DNA from: Nocardia flavorosea
GTDB taxonomy: Bacteria; Actinomycetota; Actinomycetes; Mycobacteriales; Mycobacteriaceae
Length of the DNA stretch: 64,000 nt
Direction: 5' to 3'
NCBI RefSeq assembly: GCF_015477805.1
Contig: NZ_JADLQL010000002.1
Coordinates: forward strand, 682,001 to 746,000
Position numbers and translations under genes: made by a program. Below are positions 1-8,436 of this stretch, one piece after another; the stretch's first letter is position 1, and the number at the start of each line of letters is the position of its first letter. The notes beneath the pieces were generated by a model. That model was not told the origin of the DNA. It saw nothing but the letters and a program-made list of their open reading frames with translations, and ran no database searches.

Positions 1-989
1 AGGTCACGGGCGTCGAAGCCACCCACAACGGCGAAAAGGTGCGCTTCACCGCCCGCCACGGTGTGGTGCTGGGCAGCGGCGGGTTCGAGCACAACGCCGA
101 GATGCGCGCCAAGTACCAGCGCGAACCGATTACCACTGAGTGGACAACCGGCGCCGCCACCAACACCGGAGATGGCATCCTCGCAGGTATGGACGCGGGC
201 GCCGCGATCGGCTTCATGGAGGACGCTTGGTGGGGTCCGACCATCTTCAAGGGTGGTAAGCCGTGGTTCGCGCTGTCCGAACGCAATCTGCCCGGTTCGA
301 TCATGATCAATCCGAAGGGTGAGCGGTTCGGCAACGAATCCGCACCCTACGTGGAGGCCGTGCACACCATGTACGGCGGTGAATACGGGCAGGGCGAGGG
401 TCCGGGCGAGAATATCCCCACCTGGCTGGTGTTCGATCAGCGTTACCGCAACCGGTACATGTTCGCCAGCCTGCAGCCGGGCCTGAAGTTCCCGTCACGC
501 TGGATGGAGAACGATCTGATCGTCAAGGCCGCAACCCTGCAGGAACTGGCCGAGAAGATCGGGGTCCCCGCCGATAAGCTGGCAGCCACGGTCGAACGAT
601 TCAACAAATTCGCCGAATCCGGTAAGGACGAGGACTACAACCGCGGCGACAGCCAGTACGACCGCTACTACGGCGACCCCACCGTCAAACCCAACCCGTG
701 CCTCGCCGCGCTGGTCCAGGGCCCGTTCTACGCGGCCAAGATGGTGCCCGGCGATCTCGGCACCAAGGGCGGTCTCGTCGCCGATACCGCGGCCCGGGTA
801 CTCCGCGAGGACGGTACCCCGATCGAGGGCCTCTACGCCTCCGGCAATGTGTCGACCCCGGTGATGGGCCACACCTACGCCGGCCCCGGCGCGACGATCG
901 GCCCGGCCATCGCCTTCGGTTACCTCGCCGTCCACGACATCATCGACCGCAAGAAGGCCGGGTCCGCCGCGTCACCGGCCGAGGCCTGA
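1..989 (+). CDS. kstD: 3-ketosteroid Δ1-dehydrogenase (KstD-type flavoprotein), 5'-truncated by the window edge
   Basis: The reading frame is open from base 3, so the N-terminal FAD-binding Rossmann part lies outside the window; about 328 C-terminal residues are present. The visible part holds a GSGGFEHN segment, the substrate-domain residues, and a C-terminal GHTYAGPGATIGPAIAFGYLA stretch typical of the FAD-dependent fumarate reductase/KstD family. KstD enzymes introduce the C1-C2 double bond in ring A of 3-ketosteroids. The MaoC hydratase gene starts 14 bases downstream on the same strand, the arrangement of Rv3537-Rv3538 in M. tuberculosis, which supports a steroid role. Substrate preference (3-keto-4-ene versus 5α-steroid) cannot be told from this fragment. 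Confidence 0.85.
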   Translation, partial: VTGVEATHNGEKVRFTARHGVVLGSGGFEHNAEMRAKYQREPITTEWTTGAATNTGDGILAGMDAGAAIGFMEDAWWGPTIFKGGKPWFALSERNLPGSIMINPKGERFGNESAPYVEAVHTMYGGEYGQGEGPGENIPTWLVFDQRYRNRYMFASLQPGLKFPSRWMENDLIVKAATLQELAEKIGVPADKLAATVERFNKFAESGKDEDYNRGDSQYDRYYGDPTVKPNPCLAALVQGPFYAAKMVPGDLGTKGGLVADTAARVLREDGTPIEGLYASGNVSTPVMGHTYAGPGATIGPAIAFGYLAVHDIIDRKKAGSAASPAEA

Positions 990-1003
990 GCCGAGGAGAA
1001 GTT

Positions 1004-1867
1004 ATGCCCATCGATCCACAGGTAGCGCTCGGCGCGGAACTGCCGAGCAAGGAGTTCTCCTGGACTGCTTCCGATATCGCCCTCTACCACCTGGGCATCG
1101 GCGCGGGCCACCGCTGGACCGAACCCGCCGAACTGCGCTACCTCGACGATCGCGAACCGCAGGTCCTGCCCACTTTCGCCACTGTCGCGCACACGCTGCG
1201 CGATACCGATCCGCCGAAGGTGAAATTCCCCGGCGTCGATATCGACCTCGCCAAGGTCGTGCACGGTGCGCAGGAGATCCAGGTGCACCGGCCGCTGCCC
1301 GCCTCGGGTAAAGCGACCCGCACCGGCCGGATCAGCGAGATCTGGGACAAGGGCTCCAATGCGGTGATCGTGCAGGAGTTCACCATCACGGGCTCCGACG
1401 GTGCAGCCCTGTGGACCGAACGGTCGTCCATCTTCGCCCGCGGCGAAGGCGGTTTCGGCGGCGAACGCGGCCCCAGCAACAAGGCCGAACTGCCCGAGCG
1501 GGACCCGGATTTCGACATCACGACCGCGACCCTGCCGCAGCAGGCCCTGCTCTACCGCCTCTGCGGCGACCGCAACCCGCTGCACTCGGACCCGGAATTC
1601 GCCAAGGGCGCCGGGTTCCCGGCACCGATCCTGCACGGGTTGTGCACGTACGGGATCATCTGCAAAACCGCCACCGATACGGTGCTGGACTCGGCGGCGA
1701 CGCGGGTCACCGGGTTCAAGGCGCGGTTCGCCGGGGTGTTGTTCCCCGGTGAGACGCTGCGATCGCGGATCTGGCAGGAACCGGGCAAATTGACCATCAG
1801 TGCCACGGCCGTCGACCGCGACGACGCGCCGGTGCTGGGCGACGTGGTCCTCACCTACTCCGAGTAG
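1004..1867 (+). CDS. MaoC-family enoyl-CoA hydratase 2, ChsH3-like (steroid side chain)
   Basis: A 287-residue double hot-dog protein. The second half carries the hydratase-2 signature LCGDRNPLHSDPEFA, with the Asp and His that activate water. The ATG at 1004 is preferred over upstream in-frame codons because GGAGAA sits 4 bases before it and it starts just after the kstD stop. Its position directly behind kstD matches Rv3538, which is described as hydrating a C24 steroid enoyl-CoA in cholesterol side-chain β-oxidation; that specific role is inferred from synteny. Probably cotranscribed with kstD and ended by the strong hairpin that follows. Confidence 0.85.
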   Translation: MPIDPQVALGAELPSKEFSWTASDIALYHLGIGAGHRWTEPAELRYLDDREPQVLPTFATVAHTLRDTDPPKVKFPGVDIDLAKVVHGAQEIQVHRPLPASGKATRTGRISEIWDKGSNAVIVQEFTITGSDGAALWTERSSIFARGEGGFGGERGPSNKAELPERDPDFDITTATLPQQALLYRLCGDRNPLHSDPEFAKGAGFPAPILHGLCTYGIICKTATDTVLDSAATRVTGFKARFAGVLFPGETLRSRIWQEPGKLTISATAVDRDDAPVLGDVVLTYSE

Positions 1868-1878
1868 GACCTCTGCAC

Positions 1879-1917
1879 CGTGTGGCCGGCGACTTCGATG
1901 AGGTCGCCGGCCACACG
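1879..1917 (+). terminator. Strong intrinsic-type hairpin after the kstD-MaoC pair
   Basis: A perfect 15-bp inverted repeat (arms 1879-1893 and 1903-1917, CGTGTGGCCGGCGAC and its complement) with a 9-base loop, 11 bases after the stop codon. Only a short TCTT follows, as is common for actinobacterial terminators without a long U-tract. Confidence 0.8.
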
Positions 1918-2147
1918 TCTTCGTACCCGGCCGTTCACGCGTGCGTCGTACCGCACCCCCGGGAAATCGGCGGGTCGCAACCACAATGCGCCACGTACCG
2001 GATTCGGCTGCAGCGGCTTTCGGGTTACCGCCCGTTAGCTTCGGGTTCGGGGCACGGTCGTAGCCGAGAAAGGGCAGACCGATCGCGGCGGAGTGATACT
2101 TCTGGGCGAACGTCCGGTGACGGCCGGGCCAGTCGAAAGGAATCAAC
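1918..2147. other. Intergenic region upstream of the P450 gene
   Basis: About 230 bases without a supportable gene; short frames here have no ribosome-binding site or family resemblance. It should contain the P450 promoter. A GAAAGGA element at 2134-2140 serves the GTG start at 2148. I see no clear operator. Confidence 0.5.
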
Positions 2148-3368
2148 GTGTCGACCGCACTGCCTGCCTTCCCTGCCGTGAACGAGAGTCCACTCGACAC
2201 CTGCATCCGGCTGCGCGATATCGCGCCCGTCGTCCAGGTGGAATTTCCGGGGGGCGTACCCGGCTATCTCGCGTTGACCCACGAGGCCGTTCGCGAGATT
2301 CTCGCCGGTGACAACAGCACATTCGCCCGTGATCCCCGGCATTGGCCCGATCTGCACAACGGAGTCATCCCGCAGGACTGGCCGTTGCGTGCGGTGGTGC
2401 AGGGCGATCATTTGTCCACCAAGGACGGTGGCGACCACCGGCGCCTGCGCGGCTTGATCAGCAAGGCATTCACGCCCGGCCGCGTGGCGACGCTCGAACC
2501 ACGTATCCAGGAAATCATCGACGAACTACTCGACGACGTGGTGGCCGCCGGTGACGGAGTGGATCTCGTGCCCGCATTCACCGAAGCCGTGCCGATGGCG
2601 GTGATCTGCGAACTGTTTGGAATCCCCGAGCAGGACCGGCACAAGCTGCGCACATGGACGGCGACCCTGCTGGCGCAGAACAGTTCGCCGGAGCAGGCTT
2701 TCGCAGCGCAGAACGGCCTCCAGGGCTATCTGTACGAGCTGGTGCAGCGGAAGTCGGCGGAGCCGGGTGACGATCTCACCACGGGTCTCGTCCAGGCACG
2801 GGAAAGTAACGACAAGCTCACCGACGACGAGTTGGTGGCGGTCTTGTGGATCATGCTCGTCGCCGGTCACGAAACCACCGTGCACATGCTGGGACACGCG
2901 ATCATCGCGCTGTCGCAGCATCCCGATCAGCTACGTGCGGCCAAAGCGGGAGACCTGTGGGCCGACGTCGTCGAAGAGACTGTGCGATACCGGCATTCGG
3001 TGATGATGACCAGCTGGCGGTTCACCACGACGGATGTGAACATCGCGGGTGTGGCGATTCCGAAGGGCAATCCGGTGGGGGTGGTCTACCAGGCATGTGG
3101 TGTCGACCCGGCCGAATACGGTGAGACCGCCGGTCGGTTCGATATCACGCGCGGGCAGCGGAGCGGGCACCTCGGTTTCGGGCACGGACCTCGCTACTGC
3201 ATCGGTGCCGGGCTCGCCCGGCTCGAAGGCAGGCTGGCGCTGGCCTCGCTGTATCGACGGCTGCCGGATCTGCAACTCGTGATGGACCCGGCGGATATCG
3301 ACTACACACCCTCGTTCTTCACCAACGGCCCCCTGTCCATCCCGATCTCGCTCGGCGGAGCACGCTGA
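2148..3368 (+). CDS. Cytochrome P450
   Basis: A 406-residue bacterial class I P450. Visible hallmarks are the I-helix oxygen-activation motif AGHETT (residues 239-244), the K-helix ExxR in EETVRYR, and the heme-binding FGHGPRYCIG with the thiolate ligand at about Cys351. It starts with GTG, 7 bases after GAAAGGA. No ferredoxin or ferredoxin reductase gene lies beside it, so electron partners must be encoded elsewhere. It does not sit in the usual cyp125 position of the sterol operon and I cannot assign a substrate. The AraC-type regulator that follows may control it. Confidence 0.9.
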   Translation: MSTALPAFPAVNESPLDTCIRLRDIAPVVQVEFPGGVPGYLALTHEAVREILAGDNSTFARDPRHWPDLHNGVIPQDWPLRAVVQGDHLSTKDGGDHRRLRGLISKAFTPGRVATLEPRIQEIIDELLDDVVAAGDGVDLVPAFTEAVPMAVICELFGIPEQDRHKLRTWTATLLAQNSSPEQAFAAQNGLQGYLYELVQRKSAEPGDDLTTGLVQARESNDKLTDDELVAVLWIMLVAGHETTVHMLGHAIIALSQHPDQLRAAKAGDLWADVVEETVRYRHSVMMTSWRFTTTDVNIAGVAIPKGNPVGVVYQACGVDPAEYGETAGRFDITRGQRSGHLGFGHGPRYCIGAGLARLEGRLALASLYRRLPDLQLVMDPADIDYTPSFFTNGPLSIPISLGGAR

Positions 3369-3369
3369 A

Positions 3370-3398
3370 ACCGCCGGCGATCGGTCGATGCCGGCGGT
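3370..3398 (+). other. Inverted repeat between P450 and AraC genes (terminator or operator)
   Basis: Nine-base arms ACCGCCGGC (3370-3378) and GCCGGCGGT (3390-3398) around an 11-base loop, starting 2 bases after the P450 stop. The upstream in-frame ATG at 3388 of the regulator lies inside it, which argues for the later GTG start. Confidence 0.5.
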
Positions 3399-3420
3399 GT
3401 CATCCGGTAGGACAGACACT

Positions 3421-4413
3421 GTGGAGTTCTATAGCGTCAGCGCGCGGAGTTCGGCGGCGTGGACCACTGTCGCCGACAGTTTGATGCCGATGGATCACGA
3501 CTACCACGGAACCGACCGGTGGAGCGCGACGATGTCGGTACAGGAGAGCTCCGGTTACCGCCTGTTGCGCTGGGATCAGCACGGCGCCCGGACATCGACC
3601 CGGACCAGGCCGCATATCCGGCGCAATGCCGGCGATGACTTCTACTGGATCGTGCTCCCGGAGCGGGGGGCCTACACCGTCCGGTACCAGAACGGCACCG
3701 TCACCGGCGCCGGACCCGGCCGAGGTGCTGTCACTGTCCTCGATACGGTGTGCACTCTCCAGATTCCGCGTTCGTCTGCCTACGCGTTCCAGGTGCCGCG
3801 CACGGAAATCGACGGCCTCACCGATCGCTGCGCCACCGCAGAGCTGAATATGTCGAGCGGGCTGGGCCGGATCACCCGCAGCCTCATCCGGAGTACGCAT
3901 TCCGAAGGGGAGGCGCTGGCGGAGCGGGAATTCGATGCGGTGTGCAAGCGCATCGGCGAACTGTTGTGCATGCTCGCGGTCGGTGAGGTCAGCCCGCAAC
4001 AGAACCGGCACCGCGAGGTGACCGAGCAGGTCCGGCGCTATGTGCGGACGAATATCGGCCACCGGGATGTCCGGTTGCCCGCGGTCGCCGCTGCGCTGGG
4101 CTGGTCACCGCGGCAGGTACGGACCATCCTGCACCGCAGTGGAATCAACTTCCGTGATCTACGGCGTACCGAAGCCCTGCATGCCGCGTGCGCGTTCCTC
4201 GAGAATCCCGCCTACGCGACCGTGCCGATCGGTGATCTGGCCGCTCGGTGCGGTTTCAACGCGTCCTGGTTCTCCACCGCGTTCAAAGCGGCCATGGGCG
4301 AGACGCCGCGAGAATTCCGGCTGCGCCGGCTCAGCGAACTCGCCGCGGTCGCAGCCGGTGACTCACACGATATCGGTGCCGGACGTGGCGCTGCGAACGG
4401 CCGAACACCATGA
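3421..4413 (+). CDS. AraC/XylS-family transcriptional regulator
   Basis: About 330 residues. The N-terminal two-thirds look like an AraC_binding_2/cupin-type sensor domain with no clear ligand signature. The last about 110 residues contain the paired helix-turn-helix of the family: first HTH around LPAVAAALGWSPRQVRTIL, second around IGDLAARCGFNASWFSTAFKAAMGETPREFR. The GTG at 3421 is chosen because TAGGAC lies 7 bases upstream and the alternative ATG (3388) is inside a hairpin. Direct linkage to the P450 gene suggests local control; the effector is unknown. Confidence 0.8.
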   Translation: MEFYSVSARSSAAWTTVADSLMPMDHDYHGTDRWSATMSVQESSGYRLLRWDQHGARTSTRTRPHIRRNAGDDFYWIVLPERGAYTVRYQNGTVTGAGPGRGAVTVLDTVCTLQIPRSSAYAFQVPRTEIDGLTDRCATAELNMSSGLGRITRSLIRSTHSEGEALAEREFDAVCKRIGELLCMLAVGEVSPQQNRHREVTEQVRRYVRTNIGHRDVRLPAVAAALGWSPRQVRTILHRSGINFRDLRRTEALHAACAFLENPAYATVPIGDLAARCGFNASWFSTAFKAAMGETPREFRLRRLSELAAVAAGDSHDIGAGRGAANGRTP

Positions 4414-4490
4414 CGGTCCGGCACCGTCGCCGCGCCGGACCGCGCACAGCGGGATGACCGGAGGCGGATGCTGTGCTCGGCGAGCGGCGC

Positions 4491-5240
4491 CTACCTCGGG
4501 CAAGTGGTGGCGAGTGGCCCCCCGCGCAGCGCCGAGACGATCAGCTCCTGGAACGCGCCGTCGCGTGGCTCGTTGCGATGAATGACGTTCCGGCCCGGGC
4601 AGAAGTCCTGGACACTGGCGTTGACCGCTCCCGGCAGCGGTTCACGTTCCGCGCCTTGGTCTTCGGAGAACAGATGGTAGGCGGCCAGCCCCGGCGGGAC
4701 GGCCGGTGGTTGGTTGAGTGCGCGCAAGAAAGGAGATCCCGGCGCGATATCCCGGCATCCGGGCCAGAAGAGGGAGCAGAGAAAACCGAGCGACTGGCCC
4801 GAATTCGGCGTGCCCAAATCGACATAGGTTCCGGCGGATTCACCGCCGCCCAGGAACTTGACATAGTGCCGGGCGGCGAGCCCACCCATGGAATGCCCGA
4901 CCAGGTCGACCCGCGCCGCACCGGTTTCCCGCCGGATCTCGTCCACGGCCTGCGCGACCGCGCCCGCCGATTCGGCGATGGGCGCAGAACCCGTCGGCGC
5001 ACCTGATAGGGACGGAACCGCAGGAAGAACCATGGAAAAAGCCGAGTATCCCCACTGGTCCAAAGCCTCACGCAGCTTTTCCAAGATCCCCTGGTCGGCA
5101 TCGAATCCGCCGATCACCAGGACGGGATCCGGTGTTGCGGGGCGGGGTTGGGCCAACGCCGCCGGAGCGGCCACGGAACCGAGGCCGAGGCAGACGAATA
5201 CCAGGCCGATTCGGACGAGCAGCGCGAAAAAGGTTTTCAT
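4491..5240 (-). CDS. Secreted lipase/esterase (α/β-hydrolase)
   Basis: A 249-residue exported α/β-hydrolase. Residues 1-30 form a Sec signal peptide (Lys, hydrophobic core, AxA-type cleavage near ALA-QP). The nucleophile elbow GHSMGG places the catalytic Ser at residue 117, and the preceding VLVIGGF region fits the oxyanion strand of class 2 lipases. The gene is read from the ATG at 5240 because this puts the signal peptide at the very start; the longer frame adds a non-signal N-terminus. Likely hydrolyses triacylglycerol or other acyl esters outside the cytoplasm. Convergent with the AraC gene. Confidence 0.8.
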   Translation of the reverse strand: MKTFFALLVRIGLVFVCLGLGSVAAPAALAQPRPATPDPVLVIGGFDADQGILEKLREALDQWGYSAFSMVLPAVPSLSGAPTGSAPIAESAGAVAQAVDEIRRETGAARVDLVGHSMGGLAARHYVKFLGGGESAGTYVDLGTPNSGQSLGFLCSLFWPGCRDIAPGSPFLRALNQPPAVPPGLAAYHLFSEDQGAEREPLPGAVNASVQDFCPGRNVIHRNEPRDGAFQELIVSALRGGPLATTCPR

Positions 5241-5371
5241 CGACCTGCTTTCCTGAGCCGTACACCGACGATCTGCGGAAACCTGCGAAACCAACGACCA
5301 TGGATGCTAATGCGGCGGCCGGAAAGTCGTGGGAGGCGCGGCGGCTCGCCCGGTGCTCGCTTCGCGACCGA

Positions 5372-6265
5372 TCACTGCGTGGTCAACCTGTCACGGTGCT
5401 GCGCGCACAATTCCCAGATGGTGTTCCGCGCGGTCACGTCCGAGACGGCATCCGGCCACCCGGCCCGCTCGGCCTTGGCGTTGAGGTAGGCCCCGTGGAT
5501 ACCGGCGGCCGCAGGACTCGAGGCGAGGTACACGCTGGAACGAGTGGCCCGCAGCAGTGCCCGGTGACCGTAGACGATCGGCATCACGAGGCGCAGGATC
5601 GGGACGATCGGACGAGCCGCCGGTGGATAGGTGCCGGTGGTGAGGCCCTTGTTCATCGATGTGTAAGCGTGTCCGGGGTAGGCCACGTTCAACGTCACCC
5701 GGGCGCTGTCGAGCTCCTGGACGAAGCGGTAGCTCATCACCATCTGCGCCAGCTTGGTCTGGTTGTAGAACGACAGGCCGACGTAGGACTTCTCGCCTTG
5801 CAGATTGTCCAGATCGATCTTCCCCCTCGGAATACCGCCGGTGATATTGATGACCCGGGCCGGCCGCCGAATCGATCCGGCCGCCGTCAGCGCCGGCATC
5901 AGCCAATGCGTGAGACAGAACGGTGCGACCACGTTGACCGCGAACGCGGTCTCGAGACCGTCCTCGGTCAGTATCCGGTGTGATCGCGTCGCGCCCGCGT
6001 TGTTGATCAGCACATCCACTCCACCGGTCCGGTCACCGACCTCCTGGGCCAGTCGCCGTACCTCGGAGAGCCGGGACATATCGGCTGTGATCGCTTGGAT
6101 GTGGCGATTCCCGGTAGACCTGCGGAGTTCATCCACCGCCGCCGCAGCCCGGCCCTTGTCCCGTCCCACGAGGACGACACCGGCACCCAGACCGGCCAAG
6201 ACGCGCGCGGTCTCCTTCCCGATCCCTCCGGTACTCCCGGTCACCAGCACTGTTTTGCCTTCCAT
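5372..6265 (-). CDS. Short-chain dehydrogenase/reductase (retinol dehydrogenase-like)
   Basis: A 297-residue SDR. The N-terminus has the TGSTGGIGKE nucleotide-binding glycine motif, followed by NNAG, and a YNQTKLA motif that supplies the catalytic Tyr and Lys. The Arg in the VGRDKG segment after β2 suggests NADP(H) preference. The ATG at 6265 has GGAG 8 bases upstream, better than ATG 6283 or 6322. It is divergently transcribed from the TetR gene across a short region with repeated GTGTCA/TGACAC half-sites, so it is the probable target of that regulator. Substrate unknown. Confidence 0.85.
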   Translation of the reverse strand: MEGKTVLVTGSTGGIGKETARVLAGLGAGVVLVGRDKGRAAAAVDELRRSTGNRHIQAITADMSRLSEVRRLAQEVGDRTGGVDVLINNAGATRSHRILTEDGLETAFAVNVVAPFCLTHWLMPALTAAGSIRRPARVINITGGIPRGKIDLDNLQGEKSYVGLSFYNQTKLAQMVMSYRFVQELDSARVTLNVAYPGHAYTSMNKGLTTGTYPPAARPIVPILRLVMPIVYGHRALLRATRSSVYLASSPAAAGIHGAYLNAKAERAGWPDAVSDVTARNTIWELCAQHRDRLTTQ

Positions 6266-6284
6266 AGCCACCACTCCGTTCATC

Positions 6285-6320
6285 GTGTCACTCGGTGTCA
6301 CTATAGCCATCGTATGACAC
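6285..6320. promoter_or_regulatory. Putative TetR operator in the SDR/TetR divergent promoter
   Basis: GTGTCA occurs at 6285-6290 and 6295-6300, and its inverse TGACAC at 6315-6320. The last two form an inverted hexamer pair with a 14-base spacer containing a CTATAG stretch that could be a -10 element. The location between a TetR gene and its divergent neighbour is the usual position for an autoregulatory operator. Confidence 0.5.
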
Positions 6321-6336
6321 AAAGTAGTCTGGGTGA

Positions 6337-6942
6337 ATGACCGAAGGACTGCGCGAACGAACGCGCCGAGCGGTCCGGGCGGAAATCGCCCAGGTAGCCC
6401 TCGGCCTGTTCGCCGGCAAGAGTTTCGACGAGACGACCGTCGAGGAGATCGCCGCCGCGGCCGGTATGACCAAGCGCAGCTTCTTCCGCTACTTCCCCAC
6501 CAAAGAAGACGTCGTCTTCGACGGCATCGACCTCACCGGAGAGCAGGTCGTCGCAGATATCGCCGCCCGGCCGGCCGGGGAAGACGCCTGGACGGTACTG
6601 CACCATGTCCTGCGGGCCTGGCAAGACCAGATCCACGCCGGTGCGCAGGTACTCGCCACCCTGCGCCTCATCCAAACCACGCCCGCGCTCGTCGGCGGAC
6701 TCCACCACCGGCGAACCGAATGGCGCCGGCGCGTCAGCGAAGCACTGCAGAACCGCCCGGGGGCGGATATCGACGCCTACACCGCGGACCTGCTCACCAA
6801 CGCGGCGACCGCAGTGCTCGACGCAGTATCCGGCGAGTGGGTGCGATCGGGCGGACAGGCGGACCGCACAGCCCTACTCGACCAGGGGTTCGGTCAGGTC
6901 CGCGTCGATACCTCCTCCGCTGCCGGAACCGGTTCCGAATAG
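6337..6942 (+). CDS. TetR-family transcriptional regulator
   Basis: A 201-residue one-component repressor. The N-terminal HTH covers about residues 15-60 with the signature TVEEIAAAAGMTKRSFFRYFPTKEDV. The C-terminal ligand domain is mainly helical with no recognisable specificity. It starts 71 bases from the divergent SDR gene, and the intervening inverted repeat suggests it represses both. Nothing in its ligand domain identifies the inducer. Confidence 0.85.
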   Translation: MTEGLRERTRRAVRAEIAQVALGLFAGKSFDETTVEEIAAAAGMTKRSFFRYFPTKEDVVFDGIDLTGEQVVADIAARPAGEDAWTVLHHVLRAWQDQIHAGAQVLATLRLIQTTPALVGGLHHRRTEWRRRVSEALQNRPGADIDAYTADLLTNAATAVLDAVSGEWVRSGGQADRTALLDQGFGQVRVDTSSAAGTGSE

Positions 6943-7154
6943 TTATCCGGCCGAAGCCGGTTTCGGGATTCGTCGGCGACACGACGTGCATATACGCCCG
7001 AATCCGGGCTGGAACGGCGATACTCGCAACTCGATCTAGATCTATTGAGTCGAGGCGCCACGTTCTCTGCTCGAAGCCCTTGGTGTTGTGCTCGCGTCCA
7101 CGGCGCTTTCGGTTCAATAGCTGCCGGGATGAGCCGTACGCAGAAGGGATCGCT

Positions 7155-8432
7155 ATGAAGAGCGGGAAGCGCGCATGGGCCGCAGTCCTGTCGGGAACTC
7201 TCATGGTCGGCGGCGCCGCGGCGGTCGCACCGACCGCCTGGGCACAGCCGCGGCCGGTGCAGTCGCAGGGAGCCGGAGGCGAGATTGTCCGTACCGAGGT
7301 ATCGCAGGTCGCCTTGCCGGTTCCCGGGCTCCCCGGGACGACACCGGTGCGGTCGACACGCCTCACTTACACCAGCAGCGATACCCATGATGCGCCGACC
7401 ACCGTGGTGGGGACGTATTTCGAGCCCACGGCACCGTGGCGAGGCCCGGGCGAACGCCCATTGGTGGCCTACGCGGGCGGCACCCAGGGACAAGGCCCCG
7501 AATGCGCACCGTCGGCGATGGTGTCACAGGTGGTCCGGTTCCAGCCGCCGGCCGATGTGGTTTTCGAATACGACGTGATGGCTATCCAATACCTGCTGGC
7601 CCAGGGGATGGCGGTGGTGATGACCGACTATCACGATCTCGCCGCCCCCGGTATCCACAACTTCCTCAATCGCAAAACTCAGGGCTACGCGGTCCTCGAT
7701 GCCGCCCGTGCCGCGTTGCATCTGCCCGGCAGCGGTTTCCACCCCGGTTCGCCGGTCGTTCTCTACGGCTACTCGCAGGGTGGGATGGCAGCCGCGGCCG
7801 CGGCCGAACTGCAGCCGGCCTATGCCCCCGAGCTGAACGTGCGCGGCGCCTACGTCGGCGGGCCTCCGGTGGGTCCCGCGGAATATATCGCGCGCAGCGA
7901 CGGCCTTCCCGGCGTCGCGCCCGCCATCGCGTGGATCCTCAACGGTATCGCCGCCGATTACCCCGAAACCCGGCCGGTACTCGAGACCGTCCTGAACGAC
8001 ACCGGTAAAGCGATCCTGAACGAATCGATCGGCAAATGCGGCGGCGGCCTCTCGAACACCCTCACGCAACCGCAGCACACGTCGCGCTGGACCACCAGTG
8101 GACAGCCGATCACCGCGGTGATCGAAAACACCCCGGAATTGAAGGAGGCCTTCGACGAGCAGCGGCTCGGCGGGACGGCGCCCGCAGTGCCGGTGCGTAT
8201 CTACTCGGCGCGCAACGACGAGATGTTTCCGGCATCCCGCGGTATCGCCGCCGCCTGGTGCGGTGGTGGTACGCCGGTACAGCTGGAGGTGGACGCCTCC
8301 GTGCCGCCCATAGCCGGATTCCTGAGCACTCACGATGTGGCGTTCTTCCCGTCGATGACCACCTCGGTGCCGTGGGTGACCGATCGTCTGGCCGGTGTGC
8401 CGGCCCCGGTGAATTGCGCGGCCCTGCCATGA
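7155..8432 (+). CDS. Secreted LIP-type lipase (secretory lipase family)
   Basis: A 425-residue exported lipase. Start at ATG 7155 is set by AGAAGGG just upstream and by the signal peptide that follows (residues 1-30, ending AWA-QP); the frame upstream is open but lacks coding character. The nucleophile elbow is GYSQGGMAAA; a late Asp-rich segment (ARNDEMFP) and STHD supply plausible triad Asp and His. This resembles the PF03583 secretory lipase family of fungi and Corynebacteriales. AlkB begins only 4 bases after its stop, suggesting one operon for lipid breakdown and alkane oxidation. Confidence 0.85.
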   Translation: MKSGKRAWAAVLSGTLMVGGAAAVAPTAWAQPRPVQSQGAGGEIVRTEVSQVALPVPGLPGTTPVRSTRLTYTSSDTHDAPTTVVGTYFEPTAPWRGPGERPLVAYAGGTQGQGPECAPSAMVSQVVRFQPPADVVFEYDVMAIQYLLAQGMAVVMTDYHDLAAPGIHNFLNRKTQGYAVLDAARAALHLPGSGFHPGSPVVLYGYSQGGMAAAAAAELQPAYAPELNVRGAYVGGPPVGPAEYIARSDGLPGVAPAIAWILNGIAADYPETRPVLETVLNDTGKAILNESIGKCGGGLSNTLTQPQHTSRWTTSGQPITAVIENTPELKEAFDEQRLGGTAPAVPVRIYSARNDEMFPASRGIAAAWCGGGTPVQLEVDASVPPIAGFLSTHDVAFFPSMTTSVPWVTDRLAGVPAPVNCAALP

Positions 8433-8436
8433 TTCG

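Noticed and set aside
2148-3368. P450 as Cyp125 (cholesterol C27 hydroxylase)
   Set aside because: Not in the igr operon and separated from the sterol pair by a strong terminator; motifs alone do not identify CYP125.
6333-7154. N-terminal extension of the LIP lipase back to 6333
   Set aside because: The first part overlaps the TetR gene in another frame; the signal peptide and AGAAGGG place the start at 7155.
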